This document shows positions 63,273 to 64,000 of a stretch of 64,000 nucleotides of DNA, piece after piece; position 1 is the first letter of the stretch, and each line of letters starts with the position of its first letter. The stretch lies in the NCBI RefSeq assembly GCF_003703395.1, contig NZ_RDQN01000004.1, positions 186,001 through 250,000 of the forward strand, in the 5' to 3' direction. Source of the DNA: Pseudoxanthomonas spadix (GTDB lineage Bacteria; Pseudomonadota; Gammaproteobacteria; Xanthomonadales; Xanthomonadaceae). The notes under the pieces were generated by a model. That model saw only the letters and a program-made list of their open reading frames with translations, did not search any database and was not told the DNA's origin. The translations under genes were made by a program, and so were the position numbers.

Positions 63273-63890
63273 TCAGGGCGCGGTGGCGGCCGTGGTGGCA
63301 GACGCGGTGGGCGCCGGCGCGGGATCTTCGGTGTCCAGGTTGTAGCTGCAGCCGACCAGAGTCTTGCCCGGGTGGCTGGCCACGTTGGACACGTTGAGGA
63401 TGATGGCCTGGATCAGGGTCTGGCCGCTGGCCGGATCGGTCTGCTCGGTCTGGCGCAACTGCTTGCCGAAGATGGCTTTTGCCGGCGTGTCGATGCCGGT
63501 TTCCAGGTCCAGCCGGTGGGCCAGCGGGCGCGGGTCGGGCAGGTCCAGGATGGCCATGATGCTGTCCCCGGCAAAGGCGATGTGCGAGCTGGCGTGGCCA
63601 AACACGCTGATCGGCTCGACCAGCGCGAATTCGGTCATGAACGGGTTGGCCTGCGGCAGCGGCTTCCAGCCCAGGGCCACGGCCTTGAGCGGGTCGCGCA
63701 CGGCCGGCTGCAGGGCCAGGAAATCGGGCACCTCCTTGCGGCATTCGATCAGCGCGGCCAGATCCGGCGGCGCGCTCGGCGCAGCGCCCTTGGCGGTGGC
63801 CTTGTTCGCCTCGGCCGGCGCCTGCGCAGCGGCCGTTGCGATGCAGGCCGATGCGGCGATGCCTGCCGCTGCGCGCAACATCTGCCTCAT
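63273..63890 (-). CDS. Secreted protein of unknown function in the ybeY-corC operon
   Basis: A 205-residue protein with a signal peptide ([23 protein letters not shown]), an Ala-rich linker and a domain with two cysteines ([17 protein letters not shown] and [13 protein letters not shown]). I recognise no family. Its ATG overlaps the ybeY stop (ATGA), so it is co-translated with ybeY. The C-terminal tail is low complexity ([15 protein letters not shown]). Confidence 0.72.
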   Translation of the reverse strand: MRQMLRAAAGIAASACIATAAAQAPAEANKATAKGAAPSAPPDLAALIECRKEVPDFLALQPAVRDPLKAVALGWKPLPQANPFMTEFALVEPISVFGHASSHIAFAGDSIMAILDLPDPRPLAHRLDLETGIDTPAKAIFGKQLRQTEQTDPASGQTLIQAIILNVSNVASHPGKTLVGCSYNLDTEDPAPAPTASATTAATAP

Positions 63891-64000
63891 GCCGGCCGCT
63901 CGGCCGCGTAGGGATCGTCGATGCCCAGCTCGGAAAGGATCTGGCGCTCCAGTTGTTCCATCGCCTCGGCCTCCTTGTCGTCGGCGTGGTCCCAACCCAG
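63887..64000 (-). CDS. ybeY: Endoribonuclease YbeY, C-terminal part (5' end outside window)
   Basis: 37 codons reach the window edge: [20 protein letters not shown] and then [17 protein letters not shown]. This is the end of the YbeY rRNA-maturation RNase. The GWDH histidine is the last zinc ligand of the HGxLHLxGxDH motif, whose first part lies outside. The TGA stop overlaps the ATG of the following secreted protein gene. Confidence 0.85.
   Translation of the reverse strand: MGWDHADDKEAEAMEQLERQILSELGIDDPYAAERPA

Overview
The window is a chromosomal segment of a high-GC gammaproteobacterium, most likely a member of the Xanthomonadaceae/Lysobacteraceae (Stenotrophomonas, Pseudoxanthomonas, Xanthomonas or a relative). 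The reasons are a class II DAHP synthase, the gene order folC - SPOR protein - cvpA - purF, gltX next to zur, a TorF-type porin, an OmpA with thrombospondin-3 repeats, and short GTAG-headed palindromic repeats of the kind described in Stenotrophomonas. Nearly all genes use G/C-rich third codon positions. I see no phage, insertion sequence, CRISPR array, rRNA or tRNA. The genus is not settled by what I can see.

Layout. 1-8000: the end of a DAHP synthase gene, a MscS-type channel, an exported amidase, typA, a cyclophilin and malate dehydrogenase. 8100-18400: a fatty acid/propionate block with a medium/long-chain acyl-CoA synthetase, prpE, a helix-turn-helix/citrate synthase fusion divergent from prpB-prpC, a SleB-like hydrolase and fadH. 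18700-22700: OmpA, a small secreted protein, an RsuA-family pseudouridine synthase and kbl. 22800-26700: sulfate ABC transporter sbp-cysT-cysW-cysA. 26900-33500: a TorF porin, tdh, a TonB receptor divergent from a Tat-exported phosphocholine phospholipase C. 33600-42000: a housekeeping run of folC, SPOR protein, cvpA, purF, DUF455, lpxH, gltX and zur. 42000-46700: a PdxA-family dehydrogenase behind degraded catabolic gene fragments, a ZnuD-like TonB receptor, a MerC-domain protein and ribosomal protein THX. 46900-64000: ogt and an Ada-AlkA fusion, a nucleotide phosphodiesterase, an S4 protein, a DEAD-box helicase, rluF, an EamA permease, a DUF72 protein, an ABC exporter, an alcohol dehydrogenase, a cyclophilin, a collapsed GH97 gene, DUF4105, corC, a secreted protein and the 3' end of ybeY.

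How the genes work together. Acyl-CoA synthetase, FadH, PrpE, PrpC, PrpB and malate dehydrogenase fit one route from odd-chain or unsaturated fatty acids through propionyl-CoA and methylcitrate to the TCA cycle. The likely switch is the HTH-citrate synthase fusion, which faces prpB across two perfect TTGAT/ATCAA palindromes. No prpD, acnD or prpF lies next to prpC. A second coherent set is zinc uptake: zur, a Zur-box-like sequence in the promoter shared by the ZnuD-like receptor and the MerC protein, and THX just behind. A third is phosphate scavenging (phospholipase C and a divergent TonB receptor sharing a PHO-box-like element). A zinc alcohol dehydrogenase has an FNR/Anr-like site placed as in class II oxygen-limited promoters.

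Signs of genome decay and repeat traffic are the most unusual part. A GTAG-REP cluster supplies the stop codons of both convergent genes around it, another repeat seems to have lengthened an S4-domain protein, a GH97 glucosidase is reduced to its two ends plus a frameshift, and fragments of a ring-hydroxylating dioxygenase beta subunit and of a crotonase remain beside a TphB/PdxA-like gene. All functional statements rest on sequence recognition by eye, without database searches.
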